A stretch of DNA of 64,000 nucleotides from Symbiodinium natans. Taxonomy: Eukaryota; Sar; Dinophyceae; Suessiales; Symbiodiniaceae. The stretch is taken from the NCBI GenBank assembly GCA_905221605.1, contig CAJNDS010002354.1, positions 281,813-345,812 on the forward strand, read 5' to 3'. The notes beneath the pieces were generated by a model, which was not told the DNA's origin, did no database searches, and saw nothing but the letters and a program-made list of their open reading frames with translations. A program made the position numbers and the translations under genes. Shown here piece by piece: positions 18,348 through 30,300 of the stretch; positions within the stretch are counted from its first letter, which is position 1; the number at the start of each line of letters is the position of its first letter.

Positions 18348-21300
18348 GCGTCGACCTTAGTGCATGTATCCGCCTCAAAGAGCTGCATGTTGGACTTGAG
18401 GTGCAGGATCTTGTTTTGAGGTTGCTTGCTGCTTGAGTTTCGAAGTTACAGCCTGCTGGAACACACAGGCCGAGCCTTGAGCCTAACTCGTGTTGCAAAT
18501 CCCTGCCCATGATAGCCTGAAAGTCGGGGGCTCTCAGCCCAACTTTGCCTTTCAAGCTGCCATCCATTTCGTGCCGGCTTTGCTTCTCAACAACTGGTTT
18601 GCAGCTTAGGTCTTCGGTGGCCAGTTGGGCGATGTGGTGTATGATGAGCTTTGGCTGTATGATGCGCTGGTGAGCACGTGGTCCCTTCTCGTACCCGAGG
18701 TGCGTCCTAAAGGCAGGGCTGGCCACACGGCTGTGTGGATTCCAGGTGGTAGGCGCATGCTTGTCTTTGCGGGCTTGGGGTCTTCAAGCCTCAATGATCT
18801 GTGGGCCTACACATCCCAAGGGTCTTGGCATGAACTGGTGGTACCTGGGCCAAAGCCGGTCCCCAGGAGCCGGCATGCGGCTGTCTGGGATGTGGGCACG
18901 GAGGCCATGTTGGTGTTTGCCGGATGGGACGGAACCCAGCGCCTCAGTGATTTGTGGCACTACAGTGCTTGGAGCAATGCCTGGAGTGAGCTGCACCCGA
19001 TGTCTGCAGCCGGTGTAACCGGTAGGGCTGGCCACTCAGCCATCTGGGACCAGCAATCCGCATCCATGCTCGTATTTGGTGGAACGGCCGACAGCAACGG
19101 CTCTACGACCTACGCCGCAGACATGTGGAATTATAGCCTGCTTGCCAATGCTTCTGGGCTCTTGTTCAGAAACTTACATCATGATCTTGAAATAAAGTAA
19201 GCTGGTATAATGTGTTACTTTGGTTTCCTTATTGTAATTTAGCTTAAAGTTCCTCAAGGCTTGGACTCCTCAAGCACCTCTTGGACCTTACCCAAACCCC
19301 GCCGGACGCGAAGATCATACGGCAGTTTGGGACGAGGGGTCTCGGAATATGTTCGTCTTTGCCGGTTCGGATGCCAATCACAGAGATGATCTCTGGCGCT
19401 ACAAGGGGTTTGAAGCGCAACCGTTGCTTGTCATCGAGTGTGCCAGGGGTCAGCCTTGCTCCATGGAGGATGCACCAAGCCAGCTCACCACCGGCATGGC
19501 CGAATGTCCGCCACAGCTTCTGTCTGGTTTCTCCAGCGCACCTCTGGAGGGTGCAGGCACGGATGCTGCGTTGATGACAGGCCCCGGTGTGTACCGCCTG
19601 TGCTGGTGCTCCGGCAGCGCTTGTGACGCTGCTGACAACTTCACAGTGCCCAGGGGATTCCTCCTCGTAGCTGGACCCTACCCTAACCAATCGGCCACCT
19701 GTGAAATTGGTACGAGATGCGTCATAGCAGGGCTCTTGGGCGTCCGCCTGTTGCCGGGCGACAAGCTGATGCCACTGCAGCAATGCGGGACAAGGCGGAT
19801 GACCAAGCTGTTCCCAACCTCTGCGCCTGCAGCTTCCGTTGTGGGATCCTTCAACGAGGCATCTGATGTGCTGGAGTTTGTGCTCTCGGACCTGCCGTTA
19901 AACAGCACAGTCCCCGAAGCCATGGAATTGTGCTGGTGCTCTGGCCAGCACCGCTGCGATGAGTTGCCGCAATTCTCCACTTTGGCAGTCACCTTGCGGC
20001 TAGTCTGTCCGGCGGGCCATTACGTGCCAGTCCCGAAGACTGCGAACTCATCTGCTGACCTTTGCATGGAGTGCAGGGCCGGATTCTACTGTCCTGGCAA
20101 TGATGCTGGGGAACTCGAATGTCCCTTGGGACTAACTTCCTTCAGCGGAGCCGCTAGCATTCAGGACTGCTTTTGTGCCAGCGGCTTCTTTTTGAACAGC
20201 TGGACTGGTGCGTGTGCTTCCTGCCCGGGCAACGCTGGGAGCAACCCCAACTCCACATCGGAGGATGGGTGTTTCTGCCTTCAGGACTTGTCAAAGCTGA
20301 GCGTAGGGTTTAGGGTTTGGGGTTTAGGGTGGAAAGCTCTTGGTCAGGGGACGAAGCAGGAAGCTGGAGGGAAGGCCCTTAGATCAGGCGGAGCCCCACA
20401 AGAGCCGAATCACACTTCGTGATCTTCCCTCATCTTAAGTCCCGAAATCCCCTTATCACATGTTCCTGAATGCTGTCTGCAGGACCACTACGCGCAGTTG
20501 GACGGTGACCGCTTGGACCGCTGCGCCAGCTGCGCGGGCTTCCGTGGCCTCCGCTGCCCGGGCAACTTCGAAGCAGGACGGCACGCTCGACCCCGGGCCG
20601 TTTCAGGCTACTTCCAGACAGGAGACTTTGTGGCCGTGAAGTGCCACGTAACCTTGGAGAGCGGCAGCGTGTGCAAAGGCAGCAGCGGCACCCAGGGAGG
20701 GGCCGACTGCGATCCAGGGGACCTGCAGTGCTTGTACGGAGATTTCTGCGAGGAGGGCAGCTCGGGCGTGCTCTGTGGCGAGTGCGAAGAGGGCTGGGCA
20801 CGGCAGGGCTTTCCGAGCCCTTGCCAAAGCTGCCATCAGGGCGTGGGGCAGTCCGCCTCACTGGTGTTAGCGCTCTTGGCAGACGTGGTCAAGGTCACGG
20901 TGCTCAACTTTGTGGTCTCGGTGCTCGCAGCCCGCGGCGCTGCCAAGGGCACGAAGCTGCACACGAGCATCATCCGAATCTTTACGCAATGGATGGCCAC
21001 ATGCTCACTGCTGCTACACTTCAACCTGGACCAGCTCACGCCCTTCGCGTGGTCAGAGCCCCCTCAAAGTGGGGAGTCGGACGGCGCGGACAGCACGCCC
21101 CTTTTCCCATGGCCCACGGAAATCACATATGCCATGAACCAGCTCTTCAGCGTCATGGCTCTACTACCGGACGTCTCTGTCAATTTCTGGCTTCAATGCC
21201 ACGGTGGGATGTGGGCACAGGGACTCTACTACTTGAGCCTCCCAGCCTGGGCAGTCTTGGGGAGTTTCCTCCTTTGCTTCGTGGTTGTTCATGCGACCTT

Positions 21301-24300
21301 CAGCTGCATGTGAGTTTGCGTATCCTTAGGATGATGGGTCCTGGCATGCTCCGATTCTACACCTGAAGTCTGTGACGACTCGACCAAGGATCGTGCCCTT
21401 CGGGGCCAGGTTCGGAGTCTTCTTCAACGAGCGCGATCAAGTGAAACAGAAGCGCAACTCGCCCCTCTTGGATTCAGGGACGTTCAGGGGGTAAACTCCA
21501 CAAACTCAGGGCTCTTTAGGCTTTGAAGCTGCGAGCTTTCCGGGACCGTGCTCATGCAACTCAGAATCTTGCGTGCGAGGCAAGACGGCAATGGCGAAGC
21601 TGGAAGAGGCAATTTCATGCCTACTGGCTTCACAGAGAGGCTGCTTGCTTGCAAGCTGGAGCAGATGTGCAAAGCCATCTTCAAACAACTTCAAAACTAG
21701 AGTTGCAGTAGTTGCAAGTCTTGGCAGCTACTTCAATTGGAAACTTCCATGGGCCTCAAGTGTTCTTCAGGTGCTCAGCCTTTGAGTGTTTTTTTCCCTC
21801 CTGTGGGGTTGCTACGCCTCTTCATGTCTCACAGCAGCAAGTGTGTATTTGTGCTGACAGCACAGGCCCTTCGTGGCCAGACCTGGCAGACTCCGGCTTC
21901 TTAGAGACCTTGCATCTCGGCATGTCTGGGCGTGGACTCATGATTGCATCCGACTCCTTGGATCTCCTTCTCCGAGGGTTTGGTGATTCCAGTCACTTGT
22001 CAGCTTCGAGTGTTTCCGAGGCAGCTCGTGGAGTTAGACGACGCGGCCGCGGATCCTGGGGCGTTCGTCACAAAAGCCGGATGGTGGAAAGATGAGGCGC
22101 CGCTGCTTGATCTATACACAAGAAAGCACAGAGTAGCGAGGATGTGACGATGGGTGTGGTCAGAAGACGAGCGCGCACTATTGTGTACCGAAGCGACCAT
22201 GACATTTTGAAGCGCACATCTGAGGCACCGGCGAGGAAGCTTTGTGTCAGGCAGGCCGCGTCGCACCCCTCTCTCCCAACACTCTGCCAAGAGGCCACGG
22301 GATGTGAACGCCTGATTACGTGAGCTTAAGATAGTAAGTACATGCCTCGGGACTATGCCTAAAGTTCTCTAAGCGGGTTTCACGTTGGGGCAAGTAGGAA
22401 TGTTCCGAGTAGAAGCGCGCACACACGCACGGCCAAATCTGTCTAGGAACGACTTTGCCGGGGCTGGGGCAGGCTGAGACGTTCACTGAATCTACTGACT
22501 ACTGTAGTGGTTTGATAATTGTGGGACCCTCAACATAGGCCCCAAATGGCCCATAGTTCTAAGTTCGAATGCCCTGGAGGTCGGACTTGATCCATTGGAT
22601 CTGGAAGGCAGGAACGCATGGGACCTGCATTGGTTAGCCCTGAATCCCAAAACCCTAAACCACAAGCCGTCCCAAGAGTTAAGCCACTATACTGTCCTTT
22701 CCTCAGAGCGGCCACACATCCAGATTCTGGCAGGCACTCCACCAGATCTCTTGATGGAGGGCATGACGTTGCAGTCTCTGCAACAGGCGTTCCTTTAAGC
22801 GGGTCGGATTGGCAAAATTCAATGTTGCTCCTCCATCGTTGTTTGAATCCCTTCTCCCATGTCAGGCTTTCAAAGCCAGCCGGCGCAGTGTCACTACAAG
22901 TATGCATATCCCGACCTGTATCGAGTCAGTCTCATTGGTTCGAACAACGAAGTAGTTGGTACTTAGGGACACAGGTACCCCATATCTCCCTGTGTATTGC
23001 CACATCCGCAATAGAACCCGTTAACGCGCAATATAGGGTACGGGTTTAGGGTTCAGGGTTTAACATAGGGCACCAGCTTTCAATTGCAAGAAGCAAGATG
23101 CAGGTGGATTTAGGTTTTGGATCTTAGCGAAGAGTCTGATTGTTTTATCTTAACTTCATCCCTGGAAGACCCAAACCTAAACCCTAAACCCTTTCGACCA
23201 TGATACATATTCATAATTTCATGTTTATTTATATCTATGTTTGTGTTTATGTTCATGTTCATGTTCATGTTCATGTTTATGTTTATGTTTACATTTATGT
23301 TTGTATTTATATTCAGATTCATATTCATATTCATGTGTATATGTAATCGGCATTTATTTTCTTTATTTCTATGTATACTGGCTTAAAGTCAAATCCAGGG
23401 TTTACGGCCAAAATCGGATTGCGTACACTGATGCACACCCTAAACCCTAAACCCTCTCGGATTGCCCAAAACCCTAAACCTGAGAACTCCAAACCACAAT
23501 CCCACGACGGTAGCAGAGAGGATCCGAAGGAACCCCCCGTGGCCTTACTTCGCCATGAACTCTAAACTTTTTGGGTTTCCTTATTTAGTAGGAATATTCA
23601 AGTTTAGCCATTTTCCCCCTTGGTTCTTGGAGAAGTAAGTGGCAGGCCTTCGACTGTCCCACATCATCCTGGCTGCAAAAGCTGCTACAGCGGTCATTGG
23701 CTTGGCAGCGGAAAGGCCAGATTCAGGTTTGAGTGTGTTTTAGGGTTTAGGGTTGAGGGTTTAGGGTGAGGGTTTAGGGTTTTAGGGGGCCTGTGTTAGA
23801 AGGGGTCATGGCGTTATAAACCCTAGAAAACCCTCAGCCAGGGGCAAGGGCAATAGCGGCAGTCCCAGAGCGTGGCTCCTTCCGTTTGCCTCTCTCATGC
23901 TCAAAGCCAGGATCCGCTGCCAGGAGGTGCCGAAGTCGCCCCTTTGGTTTAGGGTGTAGGGTTGAGGGTGTAGGGTTTAGGGTTTAGGGTTTAGGGTTTA
24001 GGGTTTAGGCTAGGGTCCCTAATCTTTTGCGGCGGCAAGAATGGCTCCTGCGAAGACCGGCATCTGCGTCGTCGGAGCGTGCTTCACAGACCTCATCGCC
24101 TACACACCGCGGATGCCGGGTCCCGGCGAGACACTGCACGGCAACAAGTTCGCGTCCGGCTTCGGCGGCAAGGGCGCCAACCAGGCCGTGCAGGCTGCCA
24201 GGCTTGGCGCGAGCGTCGTGATGGTCTCGAAGTTGGGTGACGACACCTTCGGTGCCGACACACTGCGCAACTTCCGGGAGCAGGGCGTCGACGCCGAGTT

Positions 24301-27300
24301 CGTGCAGACGGTCCCAAATGCATCCTCCGGCGTCGCGCCCATCACGGTCTGCGAGCAGACTGGCCAGAACTCGATCATCATCGTGCCAGGGGCGCTGGAC
24401 CATCTGAGCGCCGCAGACGTGGAGAAAGCCCGCGAGAAGATCAGGGGCTGCCGGCTGCTGATCGTGCAACTGGAGGCGCCGTTGGCGGCGACGTTGGCAG
24501 CGCTGCGCCTTGCCAAGGAGGAAGGCGTGGAGACACTGCTGAACACTGCGCCGGCGAAGGAGTTGCCCGATGAGATTTGGCCGCTGTGTGACATTGTCTG
24601 CCCCAATGAGCCCGAACTTCAGATGCTCAGCGGCATGCCCACCAGCACGAACGACGAGGTCGCCGAAGCCGTCGGGGCCCTGATGAAGAAGGGCGCGAAG
24701 CGCGTCCTGGTCACCTTGGGCGAGCGTGGGTGCGCGCTCTTCGAGGGCGGGGCGCCATGTTTTGTCCCCGGTGCTCCTGCCAAGGCCAGGGACACCACGG
24801 GCGCCGGTGACTCGTTCCTCGGCGCCTTCGCAGCACACTACGTTGCGGGGAACTCCATGCTGGAGTCTATGGCCACGGGCAACTCGGTGGCCAGTGTCAG
24901 CGTCACCCGCGAGGGCACGCAGAAGAGTTTCCCGACGGCAGACGAGATGATGGCTCGCCAAGCGATCGGCCTCATCGACCACACCAGCCTGGGGCTCGAC
25001 GACACCGAGGAGAAGATCCGGTGCCTGGCAGATGCGGCCGTGGCTGAGGAGCCCTTCACGGCCGCTCTTTGCGTCTATCCCAAGTTCGTGAAGATGCTGC
25101 GCGAGATGCAGGCGCAGCAGCCGCAGCGATACGCTCGCTCCCTCAAGATCTGCACCGTGGTCAACTTTCCATCCGGGCAGGAGCCCGTGGAGAAGGTCGT
25201 CGCGGACACCAAGGTAGCTGTGGCCGACGGCGCCGATGAGGTCGACGTCGTGATCGACTATCAGCTGATGCTGGCGGATGAGGCGAAGGGGCATGAGGCC
25301 GCGAAGGCCCTGGTCAGCGCCGTTCGCGCGGTCTGCCCCAAGGAGGTGGTGCTGAAGGTCATCATCGAGTCCGGCGAGCTGAAGCTCACTTAGCCAATAG
25401 TAGAACTTTAAACTTTTTTGGGCTTTCTTGTTTTGTAAGAAGAATAACCCTAAACCCTAAGCCCTAACCCCTAACCCCTAACCCCTAACCCCTAAACCTA
25501 ACCTTTTATTCCTTGGGTATTGGAGAACTCAGGAAGGAGGCCAGGCTCATCGAGTCCGCCAGCCGCGCCGCGATCGCCGGGGGCTGCGACTTCACGAAGA
25601 CCTCCACGGGGAAGGCCCTAAACCCTATCAAATATCAAACCCTATAAACCCTATAAACCCTATAAACCCTATAAACCCTATAAACCCTATAAACCCTATA
25701 AACCCTATAAACCCTATAAACCCTATAAACCCTATAAACCCTATAAACCCTATAAACCCTATAAACCCTATAAACTCTATAAACCCTATAAACCCTATAA
25801 ACCCTATAAACCCTATAAACCCTAAACCCTGAACAGGTCCAGGTCAACGCCACCCCGGAAGTGGCGAGGGTCATGCTCGAGGTGATCGCCAAGCACCAGA
25901 ACCTTGGGGACTAGATGAACCTTTTGAAGGTTTAGGGTTTAGGCTTTAGGGTTTAGGGTTAAGGGTTTAGGGTTTAGGGTTATGGCTCATATGAGCATAT
26001 GACTCATATCTACTTCATGGGGCTTGTAGTAGTACATGGGGTATATGACGAAACCCTAAACCTCAAACCCAAAACCCTAAACCCCTTAACCCTACACCCG
26101 AAACCTTAAACCCCTAACCCCGAACCCCTAAACCCTAAACCCTAAACCCTAAACCGTAAGCCCTAAACCCTAAACCCTAAACCCTAAACCCTAAACCCTA
26201 TATATATATATATAACTACATACACCCATTTCGTCCCACAGGAAGGCGCCGGGATCCAAGCCGATCGGCTTCAAGGCTGCGGGCGGCGTCCGAGACCTCG
26301 CGCAGTCCAGGGTGTACCTGTTTACGGACTTAGGGGGTTTAGGGGTTAGGGGTGTAGGGGGTAGGGTTAGGGGTTAGGTTTTAGGGTTTAGGTTTTTGGT
26401 TTAGGCCTCAGGGCTAAGAACCCCACACCCACTGTGCACCTGGGGGTTGATACAAGGTGGGGTTTAGGGTTTGAGTGTTTAGGGTTTGTGGTTTGAGTAG
26501 GGTTTAGGGTTTGGGGTTAGGGTTTCAGCTGGGGTTGGGTTTTAAGCTATAGGGTGCCTCATTCCCTCATTCCCTACTAAGAACCAGCAAGTTACCTGAA
26601 TAGTAGGCTTGTTGGGGTTTCTTATTTCTTGAGGTACCTGGAGATGGCGGCCGAGATCCTTTTCGGTGATCGTCGGGCGGTGCACAAGGTGGACTCCACT
26701 GTCCTCCGCTTCGGGGCATCCTCGCTGCTGCCCGCCCTGCGCGAGTGCTGCGGCGCCAGAAACCCCAAGAAGCGGAAGCTCGACGACAGCTCTTACTGAG
26801 CTGGGATGTGCTGCAGCTACTAGACGTTACGAGGCGAACGTCGCTTGGACGGACACCTGAAAAAATTCTAGCGCCGAAGCGCGCCTTAACGATGCTTTGT
26901 CTGTCAGTCAGATTGAAGCAACGATTAAACCCTAAACCCTAAACCCCAAACCCTAAACCCTAAACCCTAAACCCCAAACCCTAAACCCTAAACCCTAAAC
27001 CCTAAAGATGCCCCCGTCTCTTGTCAGCAAACAGGCCGGTGGTGCCTAAGCCGTAGGATCCCTTGCATCGTGTGGCGCAGTCATCCCCCAAACAATAAAA
27101 CGAAGGCCCTAAAAATCCCATGCCCGAACCCTAAACCCTAACCTAAGCCCTAAACCCTAAACCCTAAACCCTATATAAACCTTAATCCCAAGCCCGAAGC
27201 CTAAACACAACAACCCTCAACCTTAAAGTCCACAATGCCTTTGAGCCACCCTGAACCCTGAGCCCCGAGCCTGAATCCAAGAACAACTTGAAACCCTGAA

Positions 27301-30300
27301 TCGTTCAGGGTTTCGGGTTTCGGGTTTAAGCTATTCCTGCAACAAGTTTTCTCAGCCCCTTAGGCAGGCCCAAACCCCTGCCCGAAGATCCCTGAATTCC
27401 AGGACTCCTCGCATTTAGGCAACCTGGCATCATGTAATTGCAGGGATCCCGCGGAAGAGTTCATCGACGCTCTGAATCCACGCGTTGGAATCAGGTTTCC
27501 AAAGCGAACGAGAAATTCCGGGGATGACGCACCTGTGAATCGTGAGCCGAGCGAAGGTGGAGGAAAAGTGTTTACAGATGCTTGTGTGAGCTAAGCCGCT
27601 ACCTCACCATGAAATCTGGCACTTGAGCACGCCAGAGCCGGTGGAATGACTTACGCTAGCGGGATGTCCGTCAGAACCTCGAATATTGGATTCAAGCTCT
27701 GTTGAGGAGTGTGTGGAAAACCTGGTACCATCGCACCTACTGTCTATCGGAAGGTTCTTTCGAATCATGGAAACCTGCCCCTTCTCTCCTCAGCAGCATG
27801 ATTCTCTTCGGCATCAGACGGAGTCACCAGCCCTGAGGCCTAAACCCTAAACCCTAAGCCCTGAACCCTAAACCCGAAGCACATCGGGAACAGAAGGGAC
27901 AGTATTTCAAGAACTGTCAGCACTCTTAAACGGTGGGATTTCGTCGTGCAGGGTTTGCAGGCCGACTGCTGCGACTAGTCGGGTTTGAGCAGGGTCTCAA
28001 ATATGATGGGCATCCTACCCCCCTTTGCACGCGAACCCAAACTTTCTACAGAGTCTGGACTCCCTTGTACTCAAAGGCCTTATGAGCTCTTTGTGCCCAT
28101 GTTGTTGCAAAAAAACCTGTGGTCGCGGGAATCCGAGCTGGAGGCTTAGGGAGGGGCCGTAGGGAAACGAATGACCAGATGGGATGATAATGGGGGGTAC
28201 TATAATCCCTGTTAAGGACTGTTAGTAGAAGGGGGAACATCCCAAGAGGAGCCTGTAGTACCCATCCACCAGTGGCTCTTGCACCTCCCCTCTGTCAGGA
28301 CAGCTTGAGGAAGTGGCAGTTGCTTCTGGGCTGTCCGTGCGCGAGCTCGCGATTGCCGTAGCCGATTCGCACACCTCTTTGCGCGGGCTTCGTCTGACTT
28401 TGGATATACCGGCTCGGCTTCTTGAGGTCCTGCACAGCCAGATTGAGAAGCTGAAGCAGGAAGTGCCCGAGACCAGCGAGCACCAGAGCGTGGAAGTGGA
28501 CGAGTCGGGAGGTCCCGGTGTAGCTGTCGACATGGAGTCACTGGATTTCGGCTTATTCACTCCTTTCCCGAAGCCGAGAGAACTGGTGCAGCAGTGCACG
28601 CCGGTCATTTGGCTAACGCTGATCGGTATCTGGCCCACGTTGCTCTCCAAGTTTCTGCAGATGGTCTGGTGCAGCCCCATAGCACAGGAGGGCCGAATTG
28701 TGCAACGACTGCTTCCTCACCCCAACATCGAGTGTGGTTCCGAAGTGCACGTGCCGCTCATTTGCGTAGCTTGCCTTGGGCTGATCTTCTGGTGCGCGGG
28801 CCTTCCAGCTTGCCTTTTCACACTGATATGGAGGTTAAAGGACTGGGTTGTTAAGGAACTTGAAAGAGGTTAATGTTTGCACTCGTTTTAGAACCCCCTC
28901 CCCTCCACAAATCTCAGACCCTCTCGAAAGTGAAGCCAAACACAACCCGCCCCGTGCAAACAAGTTTGGGGTTATGGTCTGGGGGCTGGAGGCTTTCTGG
29001 CTTTCGTGGAAGCCAAGGAAACTTTGAAAAGCAGCTCCTCCCCCGAAAAACTTTCGATTAGAGCGGGTACCCCCAACAATCCCAGAATCCTGGATAAGCC
29101 CGGAAAACTTTCGATCATTGCGGACAACGATGAAAAACCGAGTTCAAGAATAAAGGGCTACAAGGTAAACATTTTTCTCCTTATTACGGTAGCTTTCTTT
29201 CCGTGTTTTCAGAGGACCGGCAACATCCTGAGAATTACCGGAAGTTCGGCTACTTCATACAAGGCTTGGAGTACCGCTACTGGTGGTGGGACCTGATCGT
29301 GAAGCGAGCCGACATTGCCACCATGCTGCTCGTGACCTATACGTCCCTGGCGGATGATGAGCGCGCCAAGCTGCTGCTTTACCCACTGCTTTCCGGGCTC
29401 CAGCTGGCGCTGTGCGCGCGCTGTCGGCCCTACTCGAACGAGCAGGCAAGACCCACACCCCAAACCCTAAGCTCTGAACCCTAGACCCCAAACACTACCC
29501 GCGAAGGCATCCGAGCGTCGAAGTTCGTAGGATTGTAGAGGCAAGGACGAGAGGTGAGTGTCATGGGTTAAGGGCCACTTGCACCCACGACTTCTTGATT
29601 GTAGGCTTTGATTCACCTCCAGCTTCAGCATGTAGTTTAATCCCGAAAACCCAAAGCCCAAACCCGAAAATCCCAAAGCCTAAACCCTCAACCCTTAACC
29701 CTAAACCGTCAAAACCCCTACAAGTTTCAAACTTTGCTGCGGTCAGGCGGAGCTCCTGGACTTTTTGGAGTTCGTATTGCTGGCGGCTCGTTTTTTGCTC
29801 TTCAGTGTGGTAGTGGCCTGGCTCTGTTTCAGGTCTTTATGTAGGGGGTTTTAGGATGCGGCTTCAAGGTGGCAGCTGAAATCGGGGCGCGGGCTGTAGG
29901 GAAGTTGCAGTTGCTCGCGTAGAGATGTGTAACGTGCACGCGATCATGAACAGTGAGGCGATCTTGCTCATCTTCTTCTCCTCTGACACGTCGCCGCGAA
30001 GAGTCTGGTTCTCGGCCGTCTTCCTTTTTGCCATGATGGCCTCTGCTAGCTGCTTCGTGGTGATGCATATCGCCGCCCAATTCCTCCGGGATGCTTCGAC
30101 GGAGTTGAAGGCGGAAGCGGAAGAGGAGAAGGCGTTGGTATGGAGCTTAGGGTTTAGGGTTTTAGGGTGTAGGACTGACTGTAAGCTCAGCAAGCTCACA
30201 TAGCAAGTCATGGTAAAGGATGTCTCTGCTTGGTTTGCACAGGAGCTGTTGGTTGCCAATCCAAAGCAAGGAATGAGGGCAACGCTGGCAGGCCGGTCGA

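Larger units (their letters stand above)
21310..27443 (+). other. 6.1-kb GT-AG intron containing a whole gene
   Basis: Starts GTGAGT, ends TTGCAG. The split codon AT|G is restored as Met (FSCM|DPAEEF). The intron holds the kinase-aldolase gene at 24041-26799. The rest (21310-23550 and 26800-27443) has several unassigned short frames, a few CCCTAAA tracts (22640, 23175, 23437, 26925-27005, 27129-27190), TTTAGGG arrays at 23738-23790 and 23941-24010, and a (TTYATG)n microsatellite at 23235-23345. No other gene is supported there. Confidence 0.65.

Noticed and set aside
24005-25294. 429-codon minus-strand ORF opposite the kinase-aldolase
   Set aside because: A shadow produced by high GC at third positions of the real gene; it has no family motifs.
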